In this document: in pieces, positions 9,270-17,695 of the stretch
Layout of the letters: every line of letters begins with the position of its first letter
Numbering within the stretch: position 1 is the first letter of the stretch
Origin: Bacteriovorax stolpii
GTDB lineage: Bacteria; Bdellovibrionota; Bacteriovoracia; Bacteriovoracales; Bacteriovoracaceae
DNA: 64,000 nucleotides
Assembly (NCBI GenBank): GCA_945883845.1
Contig: CAMCYI010000004.1
Location: forward strand, 65,475-129,474
Direction: 5' to 3'
Notes under the pieces: model-generated
What the model was told of the DNA's origin: nothing
Database searches by the model: none
What the model saw: the letters and a program-made list of their open reading frames with translations, nothing else
Position numbers and translations under genes: made by a program

Positions 9270-12065
9270 ATGGAAAATGCAGCGATAAATCACTCTCCAC
9301 GGTCCCCCGGATCGAGGGTCTTTCAGTACTATAAAGAAATTGATCCCCGCATTCCGGTTGCTGCCATTCTTTTCATTTATCTCTTGCTCGGTCTTACCAT
9401 TCTGGGCTTCAACCGGACTCCCCTTCAGGCCTTCATCACAACAGTTTCGTGCTGTACCTTAGAAATCCTTCTGACCAGATTTTTTGATAAGAAATGGGTC
9501 CTTCCTTTAAGTGCTTTGATCACAAGTTTATCTCTTTCTTTTCTTCTTAACTACAGTCACGATTATTTTTTACTTTTTATTCCTGCCTTTTTTGCCATCG
9601 GCTCAAAACACATTTTCCGGTTTAATAATAAGCACGCATTGAATCCTGCCATGGTCGGAGTTGCTCTTTCACTTCTTCTGAGCTCAGACCTGGTGACGGC
9701 AGCACCTGCTTATCAATGGAACGGTATTGCCCACATGTCGGTTTTTATCATTGCTCTCGGGATGATATTTGTGATTCCGAAAGTCAGCCGGATCTGGCTG
9801 GTGATGAGCTTTCTTTGCACATTCACCATTGCGACAGCTCTTCGTGCGATGATCATGCGCCATCATCTTCCTTTTGAGACTCTTTTTCTTGGTACACTTT
9901 CTTCACCCTCTTTTTTTATTTTCACATTTTTCATGATCACAGATCCCGCGACGTCTCCGCCGACTAAGAAAGATCAGGTCATTGTGGGTGTCTCTCTTGC
10001 CCTCCTTGATCTCGCTCTTCACCTTCGCCAGAGTTATTACACGTTTTTCTATGCTGCTTTGATTGTCGGAAGCTGCAGACTTGCCACAAAGCATTTCAAG
10101 GCGGCTCGAACGAGGGGATTTGGACCTTATTTCAAGGAAAGATTTTTTCTTTCCGGTTATTACAAAAGACCACTGACTCTTTTTGCTCTTTTCCTCGTCG
10201 GGACAACTTTGTACTCTCAGGTTCTTCATCCCCGCCTGCCCCTTTCGCAACTTAACTGGACCTTTGAAAAAGTCCCTTCGTCTCAATCAGGATTGGTTGG
10301 CAAAGATCAGGGAGATATTTATGAGAGACTCGATGAACGAGTCCGTCATATCGCCAAATGGGTATTGAGTGTGGGTGATTCTGTTTCGGTGGGAGATTTC
10401 GACAATGACGGTCTCCAGGATATTTTTGTATCAAACATGCTGAAAAGTGCTCCTACCAGAAATGCTCTCATGAGAAATACCGGTGACGATCATTTTGAGA
10501 GAATAGAATTGCCGGTCCTCAAAAATTACAACGAGAGTCCGGAGATTTACGGTCTCATCACCAATGGTGTCTTTTCGGATTACGATAATGACGGCGACCA
10601 GGACCTCTTCCTCACCGTGGCTTTCGGAAAAAGCATATTGCTTAAAAATCTTTTCATTGAAAGTGGAAAGATTGGTTTTGAAGATGTCACCGAACTTTCG
10701 AACCTCGATGGAAAAATGACGACATCGATTTCGGCAACTTTTGGAGATTTCAACCGCGACGGACTTCTCGATCTTCTGGTTCTGAACGTATGGCCTGAGA
10801 ATCTTCCGGACTACAAACAGACTAAACCTCTGAATCTTTTCCGACTTCCAAAAGCAGAATTCAAAGATGACGATCGCATGTTTAATTTCATGCACGACAG
10901 CTGGCATCTCTCGGATAACGGCGGCGAGAACTGGCTTTATCTCCAGACTCCTGAACACAAATTCGTTAAGCAGGATTCGAAGGTCTGGGGTATTCCGGAA
11001 ACACGCTGGTCCCTCGCCGTAGGGGTTGCGGATTTTAACCAGGATGAATGGCCTGATATTTATATCGCTAATGATTTCGGGCCGGATGATCTTTATTACA
11101 ACAATAAAGGTGAATCTTTCACCAGCATCAAGGGATCCATCTTCGGATCCATCGGTCGGGATACCTATAAAGGCATGAACGTCTCCGTCGCTGACTTCGA
11201 TCAGTCTCAGGGACTCGACGTTTACGTCACCAACGTTCACCACGCTTTTCAGGCCGAAGGAAGTCTTCTCTGGACCTTCCGTCCAGGAAATAAAGAACAC
11301 GCACCATTAATTGAAGAGACAGCTACGACGAAAACGGTCCTCAACGAAAACAGATTCGGATGGGGAGCTGCTGCCTCTGATCTTGATAATGATGGATATG
11401 TTGATCTCGCAGTTGCAAACGGCATGGTCGATGATACCTGGGATAAAAAATTCGATGAGTGCCCTGATTACTGGTACGTGAATGAAAAAGTGGCGCGCTC
11501 ACCTCCATCCATTCACCGTTACGCTAACAAATGGGGAGACCTTCGAGGTTACTGCATTTACGGCAAGGAACAGAACCGCGTTTATCTCAACCGCGGGCCG
11601 GATCAGAAACCACAGTTCGTTGATATCGCAGATGTCGTGGGAGTGACTGAACTCTCAAATTACCGTGGTGTAGCTGCAGCTGATTTTTCAAACTCCGGAA
11701 GACGAGATCTTATTTTCACGCGCCCGTTTAATGAACCCATTTTTTATCGCAACAAAATGAAAGAAAATGCAGTCGCTCCTCACTGGATCGGCTTCAAACT
11801 GGAAAGTTCATCACCAACCTGTAATCGTGAAGCGATCGGCTCACGGATTATTCTCACTGCCGTGAGAAAAAACGGAAAACCTATGGTTCTTTCCTGGGAA
11901 ACTCAGACAGTCAGTGGCTTTGCCGCTCAAAGTGATAAACGGCCTCATTTCGGACTCGGTCAGGATGTAGAATCCGTGAACGCAAAAATAAAATGGTGTA
12001 ACCATGGCCCGTGGACTGAAATGACTCAGCTTCAGATCGATAGCTACAATGAGATCCGTCAATGA
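9270..12065 (+). CDS. RnfD/UnbU-like membrane domain fused to FG-GAP/ASPIC (UnbV-like) domain
   Basis: 931-residue two-part protein. Residues about 25-330 form 8-10 membrane helices resembling the RnfD/NqrB family (note HALNPAMVGV). From about residue 370 come FG-GAP/VCBS calcium-binding repeats: VGDFDNDGLQDIF, DYDNDGDQDLF, FGDFNRDGLLDL, VADFNQDEWPDIY, VADFDQSQGLDVY and ASDLDNDGYVDLA. The C-terminus (about 850-925) carries an ASPIC/UnbV-like domain with the segment GFAAQSDKRPHFGLG. In enediyne clusters the RnfD-like UnbU and the FG-GAP/ASPIC UnbV are separate conserved proteins of unclear function; here they are one chain. The stop overlaps the Rieske gene start (ATGA). Predicted location: inner membrane with a periplasmic propeller. 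Confidence 0.85.
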   Translation: MENAAINHSPRSPGSRVFQYYKEIDPRIPVAAILFIYLLLGLTILGFNRTPLQAFITTVSCCTLEILLTRFFDKKWVLPLSALITSLSLSFLLNYSHDYFLLFIPAFFAIGSKHIFRFNNKHALNPAMVGVALSLLLSSDLVTAAPAYQWNGIAHMSVFIIALGMIFVIPKVSRIWLVMSFLCTFTIATALRAMIMRHHLPFETLFLGTLSSPSFFIFTFFMITDPATSPPTKKDQVIVGVSLALLDLALHLRQSYYTFFYAALIVGSCRLATKHFKAARTRGFGPYFKERFFLSGYYKRPLTLFALFLVGTTLYSQVLHPRLPLSQLNWTFEKVPSSQSGLVGKDQGDIYERLDERVRHIAKWVLSVGDSVSVGDFDNDGLQDIFVSNMLKSAPTRNALMRNTGDDHFERIELPVLKNYNESPEIYGLITNGVFSDYDNDGDQDLFLTVAFGKSILLKNLFIESGKIGFEDVTELSNLDGKMTTSISATFGDFNRDGLLDLLVLNVWPENLPDYKQTKPLNLFRLPKAEFKDDDRMFNFMHDSWHLSDNGGENWLYLQTPEHKFVKQDSKVWGIPETRWSLAVGVADFNQDEWPDIYIANDFGPDDLYYNNKGESFTSIKGSIFGSIGRDTYKGMNVSVADFDQSQGLDVYVTNVHHAFQAEGSLLWTFRPGNKEHAPLIEETATTKTVLNENRFGWGAAASDLDNDGYVDLAVANGMVDDTWDKKFDECPDYWYVNEKVARSPPSIHRYANKWGDLRGYCIYGKEQNRVYLNRGPDQKPQFVDIADVVGVTELSNYRGVAAADFSNSGRRDLIFTRPFNEPIFYRNKMKENAVAPHWIGFKLESSSPTCNREAIGSRIILTAVRKNGKPMVLSWETQTVSGFAAQSDKRPHFGLGQDVESVNAKIKWCNHGPWTEMTQLQIDSYNEIRQ

Positions 12066-13132
12066 TAACTAAAGATGAATATCTCAAAGCTGACCTCAAG
12101 ACCCTTGATGGTGATATCAAAAATAACTGGTACATCGCATGTCTGGAAAAAGAAATTCCACACGGCAAACCCATCACGAGAACTATCTACGATATCCCTT
12201 ATGTCATTTATCGAAATGATGAGGGATCTGTGCGTGTTCATATTGATCAGTGTCTACACAGAGGTGCTCCACTTTCCAAAGGCAAGTGCGAAAAAGACGG
12301 CATTCGCTGTCCTTATCACGGCTGGCGCTATGATAAAGACGGCAAAGTTTGTGAGATTCCCTCAGAAGGTGAGGCAACGAAACCGCGTTCATGGCAGCTC
12401 AAAGTCATTCCTACTAAAGTTCAGGATGGCTGTGTTTGGATCTGGACCGGTGAAGATCTTCCCTACAATGACGGGCCACCCTGGAGATTTCCTTTTCATG
12501 ATGATCCAAAGTGGACGAACTATTTCATGATCACGGATTTTGACAACGAGGTTACCCATCTTGTTCAGAACTTCATGGATGTTCCTCACACCGTTTATGT
12601 TCACGATAAATGGTTCAGGAAGAAAAGATCCATTGAAGTGAAAGTTGATATCGATGTGAATGATGGACACGTTAAAGTCACCTATCATCAGCCCAACGAC
12701 ACTATTGGATTTATGACGGCCATCCTGAATCCTTCGAAAAAGCCGATGATTCATACAGATGAATTTATTTTCCCGAACATTACCCGTGTTGATTACACTT
12801 TTGGCGAGCGCGGTTTCATCATCAACTCTCAATGCACGCCGGTCACACGGTTCAAAACAAGAGTGTATACCTGGATCTGTTACGACATCGGGATTCTCTC
12901 AAAACCTACTCTTCCTTTCTTCAAGTTTTACACCCGCAAGGTGATCACTCAGGATACAGAAATCATGGAGCAACATGGAAGTGTGCTGAAGGTCCTGGGT
13001 GAAAACCAGTACCATTCCAGTGGCGCCGATGAACTCCATCTTGCCATTCAAAAGATGCGTGAACTCGGGGCCCAGGACAAAACCAAGCCCTATCAAATGA
13101 AATTCAACCACCAGAGGGAATTTTGGATTTAG
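12062..13132 (+). CDS. Rieske non-haem iron oxygenase
   Basis: 356 residues. The Rieske [2Fe-2S] ligands are C64, H66, C83 and H86 (CLHRG and CPYHGW). The mononuclear iron site is visible as N170/D173/H176/H181 in NFMDVPHTVYVHD, with another candidate acidic ligand further on. The layout resembles the pheophorbide a oxygenase/cholesterol 7-desaturase type, which oxidises hydrophobic polycyclic or lipid substrates. No ferredoxin or reductase gene is adjacent, so electrons must come from elsewhere, perhaps through the RnfD-like partner encoded just upstream (inference). It overlaps genes on both sides and is clearly in an operon. Confidence 0.88.
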   Translation: MITKDEYLKADLKTLDGDIKNNWYIACLEKEIPHGKPITRTIYDIPYVIYRNDEGSVRVHIDQCLHRGAPLSKGKCEKDGIRCPYHGWRYDKDGKVCEIPSEGEATKPRSWQLKVIPTKVQDGCVWIWTGEDLPYNDGPPWRFPFHDDPKWTNYFMITDFDNEVTHLVQNFMDVPHTVYVHDKWFRKKRSIEVKVDIDVNDGHVKVTYHQPNDTIGFMTAILNPSKKPMIHTDEFIFPNITRVDYTFGERGFIINSQCTPVTRFKTRVYTWICYDIGILSKPTLPFFKFYTRKVITQDTEIMEQHGSVLKVLGENQYHSSGADELHLAIQKMRELGAQDKTKPYQMKFNHQREFWI

Positions 13133-14262
13133 ATAAGGCCCTCGCAGATTTTCCCGGCCTCTCTCTCTTTAACGAAGAACGGGATAACCAGGATACACTC
13201 ACGATCTTTGAAACTATCCCGATGAAGCTTCCCGGGATGAATCTCGTCTATGATCGATCTCCTAAGTTCAGAAGTCTCCTCGACTGCCAGTCCGATCAGT
13301 GGCTGACCCTTATGGGCCGAGTTGACGGCCGCGCTCTTGGATTTGCTTCACTCTCCTGGGGTCCAAGGTATGTGAATGGCGAAATTAAAAATGTTTCTTA
13401 TCTGGGAGACCTGCGCGTTCTTCCCGTCAAAGAGGCCTCAAGCATCTGGAAAAATTTTTATCCGATCCTTCTTGATTACTCTCGTGAGAATCTGAAGATC
13501 GATTACCACCTGACAGCAATCCTCGCGGACAATAAGTTTGCGATCAAAGCTCTCGTGGCAGAAAATCCGAAAAGAAAATTCAAATATCATCCGCTTAATT
13601 CAACGACCATGATCAACGTCCTGGGTACAAAACCATTCATGCTCTCAAAGTCCGCATTAAAAGTTGAACGCATCAGTGTCAAAGATGCTGTTAAAGAAGG
13701 ACTTATTGATTTCATGGACCGCGAAGAAAAGAAAAAACTTTTCGGATATGATTTTAAGCACAGTGAATGGAAGAGACGCCTTAAGAGCTGGCCCCTGATT
13801 GAGAACTTTGAATTCTTTGTGATCCGGGACAGAAACGGCATCAGAGGACTAAGTCTGCCGTGGAGTATCAGTCCGATCAAGCGCATGCGGGTTGAAAAAA
13901 TGAAAAATGCCCTGAAAGTTCTCTTCAAGGGGCTTTCTCTTTTAGGGCTGACACTTCCTAAAGACGGTGAATCGTTAAAAATTCCTTATCTAACTCACCT
14001 CACTTTTCATCCAGAAGCAAAAAATTCTGAAAGAGCTGAGATGGTTTCGGCCTTCATTCAGGAAACAAAAAAACTTCCCTGGGCCAAAGGGGCCCATTTT
14101 ATCAGCTTCGATGATTCCTGGAATCTTTGCTCAGAGAAATTCCTTACACCTTACATTCTTCAAAAGACTCAGGTGAATCTCTACGCTGTGACGAGTGTGA
14201 ATGAAACAATTCCGCTGGAATTTGCTGGAGTCACTTTGGGTTTTGAAATGGTTCTCGCTTAA
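13123..14262 (+). CDS. GNAT-like protein, unknown substrate
   Basis: 379 residues starting at TTG (13123), with GAGGGAA ahead of it and a 10-bp overlap with the Rieske gene. The segment YLGDLRVLPVKEASSIWKNF near residues 110-130 looks like the GNAT beta4-alpha3 region and is followed by a TAILADNKFA strand/helix, so an N-acyltransferase fold is likely. The C-terminal half (THLTFHPEAKN.. onward) may be a second GNAT-like half. It is the last gene of the 9270-14262 operon. It may attach or transfer an acyl group onto the oxidised product (inference). Confidence 0.6.
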   Translation: MDLDKALADFPGLSLFNEERDNQDTLTIFETIPMKLPGMNLVYDRSPKFRSLLDCQSDQWLTLMGRVDGRALGFASLSWGPRYVNGEIKNVSYLGDLRVLPVKEASSIWKNFYPILLDYSRENLKIDYHLTAILADNKFAIKALVAENPKRKFKYHPLNSTTMINVLGTKPFMLSKSALKVERISVKDAVKEGLIDFMDREEKKKLFGYDFKHSEWKRRLKSWPLIENFEFFVIRDRNGIRGLSLPWSISPIKRMRVEKMKNALKVLFKGLSLLGLTLPKDGESLKIPYLTHLTFHPEAKNSERAEMVSAFIQETKKLPWAKGAHFISFDDSWNLCSEKFLTPYILQKTQVNLYAVTSVNETIPLEFAGVTLGFEMVLA

Positions 14263-14268
14263 CGACCC

Positions 14269-14922
14269 CTATCTATACCAACAGGCCGGGCGTGCTCTTA
14301 ATGCATCCCCACTCAAAATTGTGTCGAGACGACATTGTGGCAAGGGATGTGTCTGGTTGGTGGTTTCGACAACACTGATGTCCGGTGTTGAGACTCCGGG
14401 ATGAGGAAGTTTTCTGTTATCGGCGTAGAAAGCAGTAAGGATGAGTGCTGCCTCCTGCAGGCGGAGCGGGGAAACTCTTACTGAAAGCTTTGGAAGGACC
14501 TTCTTGAAACATAAGGGCGACCAGTAATCGGCCTGGCCCTCAAGAGAGAGCTTGTTATATTCATCACCCCAGGGCATTCCGCCATAAAGATGACCGAGCT
14601 CGTGGCAAAGCAGAAGGGCGAGAACGTCTTCGTTGATGGAAGGAAGAGCAGCAACTCCACCATACACAATAACCTGATCGGTTTCCCAACGACGGGCGAA
14701 CGCCTGGGCCCAGTCAGCATCGTAATCTGTCATGAATTCGAGTTTGCGGCCGCTGGCCTCTGCATGTGAAGAAAAAGTTTCTTCCATGATGGAAATCACC
14801 CGGTCAAAAGTCTTCTCGGGAAGTTTCTGAGACTCATCAAAACGAAAAACGATGCCGTCAGTGTCGGCGAAAGTTGGCCCGGAAATGATACAAAGATAAA
14901 AAATGATAGCGAGGCTTTTCAT
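14269..14922 (-). CDS. Secreted HELGH metallopeptidase-like protein
   Basis: 217 residues from the ATG at 14922, which gives a normal signal peptide (MKSLAIIFYLCIISGPTFA); the frame stays open to a TTG at 14994. The zinc motif HELGH is followed by SLEGQADYW, the E-x-x-A-D pattern that supplies the third zinc ligand in gluzincin-type peptidases. Probably a periplasmic or secreted metallopeptidase of no named family. It converges on the lipid operon with six bases between stops. Confidence 0.65.
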   Translation of the reverse strand: MKSLAIIFYLCIISGPTFADTDGIVFRFDESQKLPEKTFDRVISIMEETFSSHAEASGRKLEFMTDYDADWAQAFARRWETDQVIVYGGVAALPSINEDVLALLLCHELGHLYGGMPWGDEYNKLSLEGQADYWSPLCFKKVLPKLSVRVSPLRLQEAALILTAFYADNRKLPHPGVSTPDISVVETTNQTHPLPQCRLDTILSGDALRARPACWYR

Positions 14923-15056
14923 GGATTCATTAAAAACCAGAACGACATATCCTGTAAAGAGAAGTGCCCCTATCATCAGTCGCCTAACTCTCAATAATTC
15001 TGTAATGCGATCGAAAATTATTATGATAAGATGAAGATAACTTCTCGGGAGTTTTC

Positions 15057-15182
15057 ATGAAGATAATTTTTCTTCTCTCTTTTCTTATTCTGGTCACGCA
15101 ATTTGCGGTTTCTCAGGTCGTTGACCAGCGTGATGAAAGGGCCGATGCCCGAGATTCCCGCCCTTTCAATCGAATTCAATAA
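15057..15182 (+). CDS. Small secreted protein (41 aa)
   Basis: A 41-codon frame starting at an ATG with GGGAG eight bases upstream. Residues 1-20 form a clean signal peptide (MKIIFLLSFLILVTQFAVSQ). The mature part is only about 21 highly charged residues (Asp/Arg-rich, ending FNRIQ). It lies divergent to the HELGH gene and about 120 bp upstream of the subtilisin-like gene. It could be a secreted peptide or a decayed gene. An open frame on the opposite strand covers the same place. Confidence 0.45.
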   Translation: MKIIFLLSFLILVTQFAVSQVVDQRDERADARDSRPFNRIQ

Positions 15183-15300
15183 CGTCTTTTCGCTGACTTC
15201 CTCACAATCATAGTAGCATTTACCGGGCAAATCCTGCCCTCCATCGTTCGGCACTTTGCTCGGGATACACTTCTTTTGCGCCAAGGAAAGGAGCACCCAA

Positions 15301-17046
15301 ATGAGCCCATTTCTCCCTGCAACCGTCCTCTTATTAATCATCCTCACTCTCTCGTCCTGTAATCAATCAAAACCCGAAGCTGGAACAGGCGACGGCGATG
15401 ACACGAGTACCACTCAGTCCGGCAATCCGGATGATGCCAACGACCCCACCACAGACGATTCATCCGGTGAGGATCCCCTCGCCGCTGAGGCCTGGCATCT
15501 CGATAACAGAGGCCAGAAATCTTTTTCGAGTAACGGCGGGAAAAGTGGCGAAGATGTTTCCGTTAAATCTGTTCATGCCTCAGGCGTGAAAGGAGCGGGC
15601 ATCAGAATCGCGGTCTCAGATTCAGGAGTGGATCTTTCTCATCCTGATCTTCAGGATAATGATCTGCCTGGTGAACACCGTGACTATTCGTCGAACTCTT
15701 CATCAGCGTGGCGCGGAGGTAATCCGTACCCGATCGAAGGCGAAGGCCACGGAACGGCAGTCAGTGGTCTCGCGGCCGCGGAAGGCTGGAACGGCATCGG
15801 TTCACGGGGAATCGCGCCGGAAGCTAAGTTTTCAGGATTTCTTTTCATCGGAAACTTCCATACGACATCAAGTTCATATGAAGCAAAGTCACTCGATCAG
15901 ATGACAGGTGCTTTTGACATCTTCAACTATAGCTATGGTTATGCCGGATGCGCATTCGTTCCAGCAAGCAGCTCCATCATCAGCGCTTATAAATCCGGTG
16001 TGACAAACCTTCGTTCCGGTAAAGGAGCGATCTACATCAAAGCAGTTGGAAATGATTATCTTGGCCACAACTCAGACTGTAATCAAAATGACTTTTCATA
16101 CTTCCTGGGAAATTCCAACACCGGTGAAGACCAGAACGTTCCTTATGTCATTCTCGCAGCTGCGATGAACGCCAATGGAAAAATTTCAAGTTACTCAACA
16201 CCAGGAAGTGGTGTGTGGGTAGCTTCTCTCGGTGGTGAGTTCGGAGCGAACAGTCCGGCGATGGTGACAACTGACATCGTCGGATGCGGCAGCGGGATTT
16301 CCTCTTCATTAAGCCAGGTCAATGGATTCAATAAAGGTGGGAGCGGAAATTCTCATTGTGACTACACCAGTATTATGAACGGAACTTCTTCGGCGGCCCC
16401 TGTTCTCTCAGGAGTTGTGGCGCTCATGCTTTCAGCGAATCCTGATCTCACATGGAGAGATGTAAAACACATTCTTGCTGCGACGGCAGACAAGGTGAAC
16501 TATTCGACCGCCGCACTTGATCATCCCTCAAGCAAGCCTTTGAGTGGTTATGCCTATGATTACGTATATGTGAAAAATGCCGCTGGATATGATTTCTCTA
16601 ACACTTATGGTTTCGGAAGAGTGAACGCTGCTAAAGCTGTGGAGATGGCAAAGGACTACGATGAAAATCTCGGCACGTATAAAGAGGAACTCATCTCTTC
16701 AGGGGCCTTGTCGATTGCGATACCGGACAGGTCAGCAGCAGGAGCTTCTCACTCCATCAATGTTGCGAGTGCAACTTCCATCGAGGCCATTCAGATCAAG
16801 CTCAGCACGAATCATACTTTTCTCGGTGACCTCGGTGTTCAGCTCACCTCACCTTCAGGAACCACGAGCCGGATTCTCCTCATCAACAACAACATCAAGC
16901 AATCGGGACTCTCCGAGTACACGCTTCTCTCCAATGCATTTTATGGTGAATCGTCAAAAGGAAACTGGACTATCAAACTCGTCGACGGTGCAAGTGGCAA
17001 CACCGGGAAACTGACGAAGTGGCAGATTAAAATCAACGGACACTAA
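15301..17046 (+). CDS. S8 subtilisin-like lipoprotein protease with P-domain
   Basis: 581 residues. The start at 15301 has AAAGGAG in front and gives a lipoprotein signal ending in LSSC; an upstream in-frame ATG at 15256 lacks these. An Asp/Thr/Ser-rich linker precedes the S8 catalytic domain. The triad is visible: Asp in AVSDSGVD, His in GEGHGTAV and Ser in NGTSSAAP. The C-terminal ~110 residues form a proprotein-convertase P-domain (SIAIPD at its start, GNWTIKLVD near its end). Likely a surface-anchored, calcium-dependent endopeptidase. The next gene follows one base after the stop. Confidence 0.9.
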   Translation: MSPFLPATVLLLIILTLSSCNQSKPEAGTGDGDDTSTTQSGNPDDANDPTTDDSSGEDPLAAEAWHLDNRGQKSFSSNGGKSGEDVSVKSVHASGVKGAGIRIAVSDSGVDLSHPDLQDNDLPGEHRDYSSNSSSAWRGGNPYPIEGEGHGTAVSGLAAAEGWNGIGSRGIAPEAKFSGFLFIGNFHTTSSSYEAKSLDQMTGAFDIFNYSYGYAGCAFVPASSSIISAYKSGVTNLRSGKGAIYIKAVGNDYLGHNSDCNQNDFSYFLGNSNTGEDQNVPYVILAAAMNANGKISSYSTPGSGVWVASLGGEFGANSPAMVTTDIVGCGSGISSSLSQVNGFNKGGSGNSHCDYTSIMNGTSSAAPVLSGVVALMLSANPDLTWRDVKHILAATADKVNYSTAALDHPSSKPLSGYAYDYVYVKNAAGYDFSNTYGFGRVNAAKAVEMAKDYDENLGTYKEELISSGALSIAIPDRSAAGASHSINVASATSIEAIQIKLSTNHTFLGDLGVQLTSPSGTTSRILLINNNIKQSGLSEYTLLSNAFYGESSKGNWTIKLVDGASGNTGKLTKWQIKINGH

Positions 17047-17047
17047 C

Positions 17048-17695
17048 ATGAAAAAGAAAATTCTGATTCCAATTCTGTTTACGACTTTGACAATCGCCCT
17101 CCGGATCATGGACCCCAAAGAAGCGCCGGCACCGGAAGTTTCTGAAGCACCAAAAGCAAAACCATTTGCCGCTCAGGATGTGGATGCGAGCCGGATTCCG
17201 GCAGCAGCGCCAACAAAAAAGAAAACTCTCCCGGCCAGGAATTTCTCAAAGAGCATTCAACTCGAGAAACAGATTCAGGAAGATGAGTGGATTGAACAAA
17301 CTGGTCTGCCGGCCGATCTCAAGCTCTCCAAAGATCTTTTTGCGATCGATGAGAAGTCTTATACACCTTCAATGGGTGAGATTCTCAGCAACGCTGCAAA
17401 AACCATTACGTTTCGTTCAGATTCACGACCCAATGGTGCTCAGTACATGGCCGTGGATCCGGAGAATCACAAAGTGTATCCGATTGCTCCGACCGTGCGG
17501 GTAGCGAACGTGAATGCAGAAACCAGAAACAAAATCATTGGTGAAGGATATATCGAGCACTACTACAATGAAGACCTGGATGTGATGTTTGTAGAAGGAC
17601 AGGACGGAGATGTTCTTAGCGCCTTAAGCGAACTCACAGGTTTGAACCTGGAAGCAAGCCTTGAAGTGATAAGAGGTTTTCACGGACTTCGTTAG
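17048..17695 (+). CDS. Secreted/anchored protein co-transcribed with the S8 protease
   Basis: 215 residues beginning one base after the protease stop, so certainly co-transcribed. An N-terminal hydrophobic segment (MKKKILIPILFTTLTIAL) is followed by a Pro/Ala/Lys-rich linker (about 20-60) and a folded part. The C-terminal ~75 residues (VRVANVNAETRNKII ... VIRGFHGLR) look like a small alpha/beta domain of the size of subtilisin propeptide/inhibitor I9 folds. A role as intermolecular chaperone or inhibitor of the protease is inference from position and size; no family is recognised. Confidence 0.6.
   Translation: MKKKILIPILFTTLTIALRIMDPKEAPAPEVSEAPKAKPFAAQDVDASRIPAAAPTKKKTLPARNFSKSIQLEKQIQEDEWIEQTGLPADLKLSKDLFAIDEKSYTPSMGEILSNAAKTITFRSDSRPNGAQYMAVDPENHKVYPIAPTVRVANVNAETRNKIIGEGYIEHYYNEDLDVMFVEGQDGDVLSALSELTGLNLEASLEVIRGFHGLR

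Noticed and set aside
10431..11300. 289-codon open frame on the minus strand
   Set aside because: Antisense to the FG-GAP repeats, whose Asp codons (GAT/GAC) avoid stops on the other strand. No protein-like composition.
15021..15347. Open minus-strand frame of 108 codons with a Cys-containing, protein-like stretch (PSKVPNDGGQDLPGKCYYDC)
   Set aside because: No convincing start or Shine-Dalgarno, and it lies opposite the small secreted ORF at 15057 and the start of the S8 protease gene. Kept as a possible fragment only.
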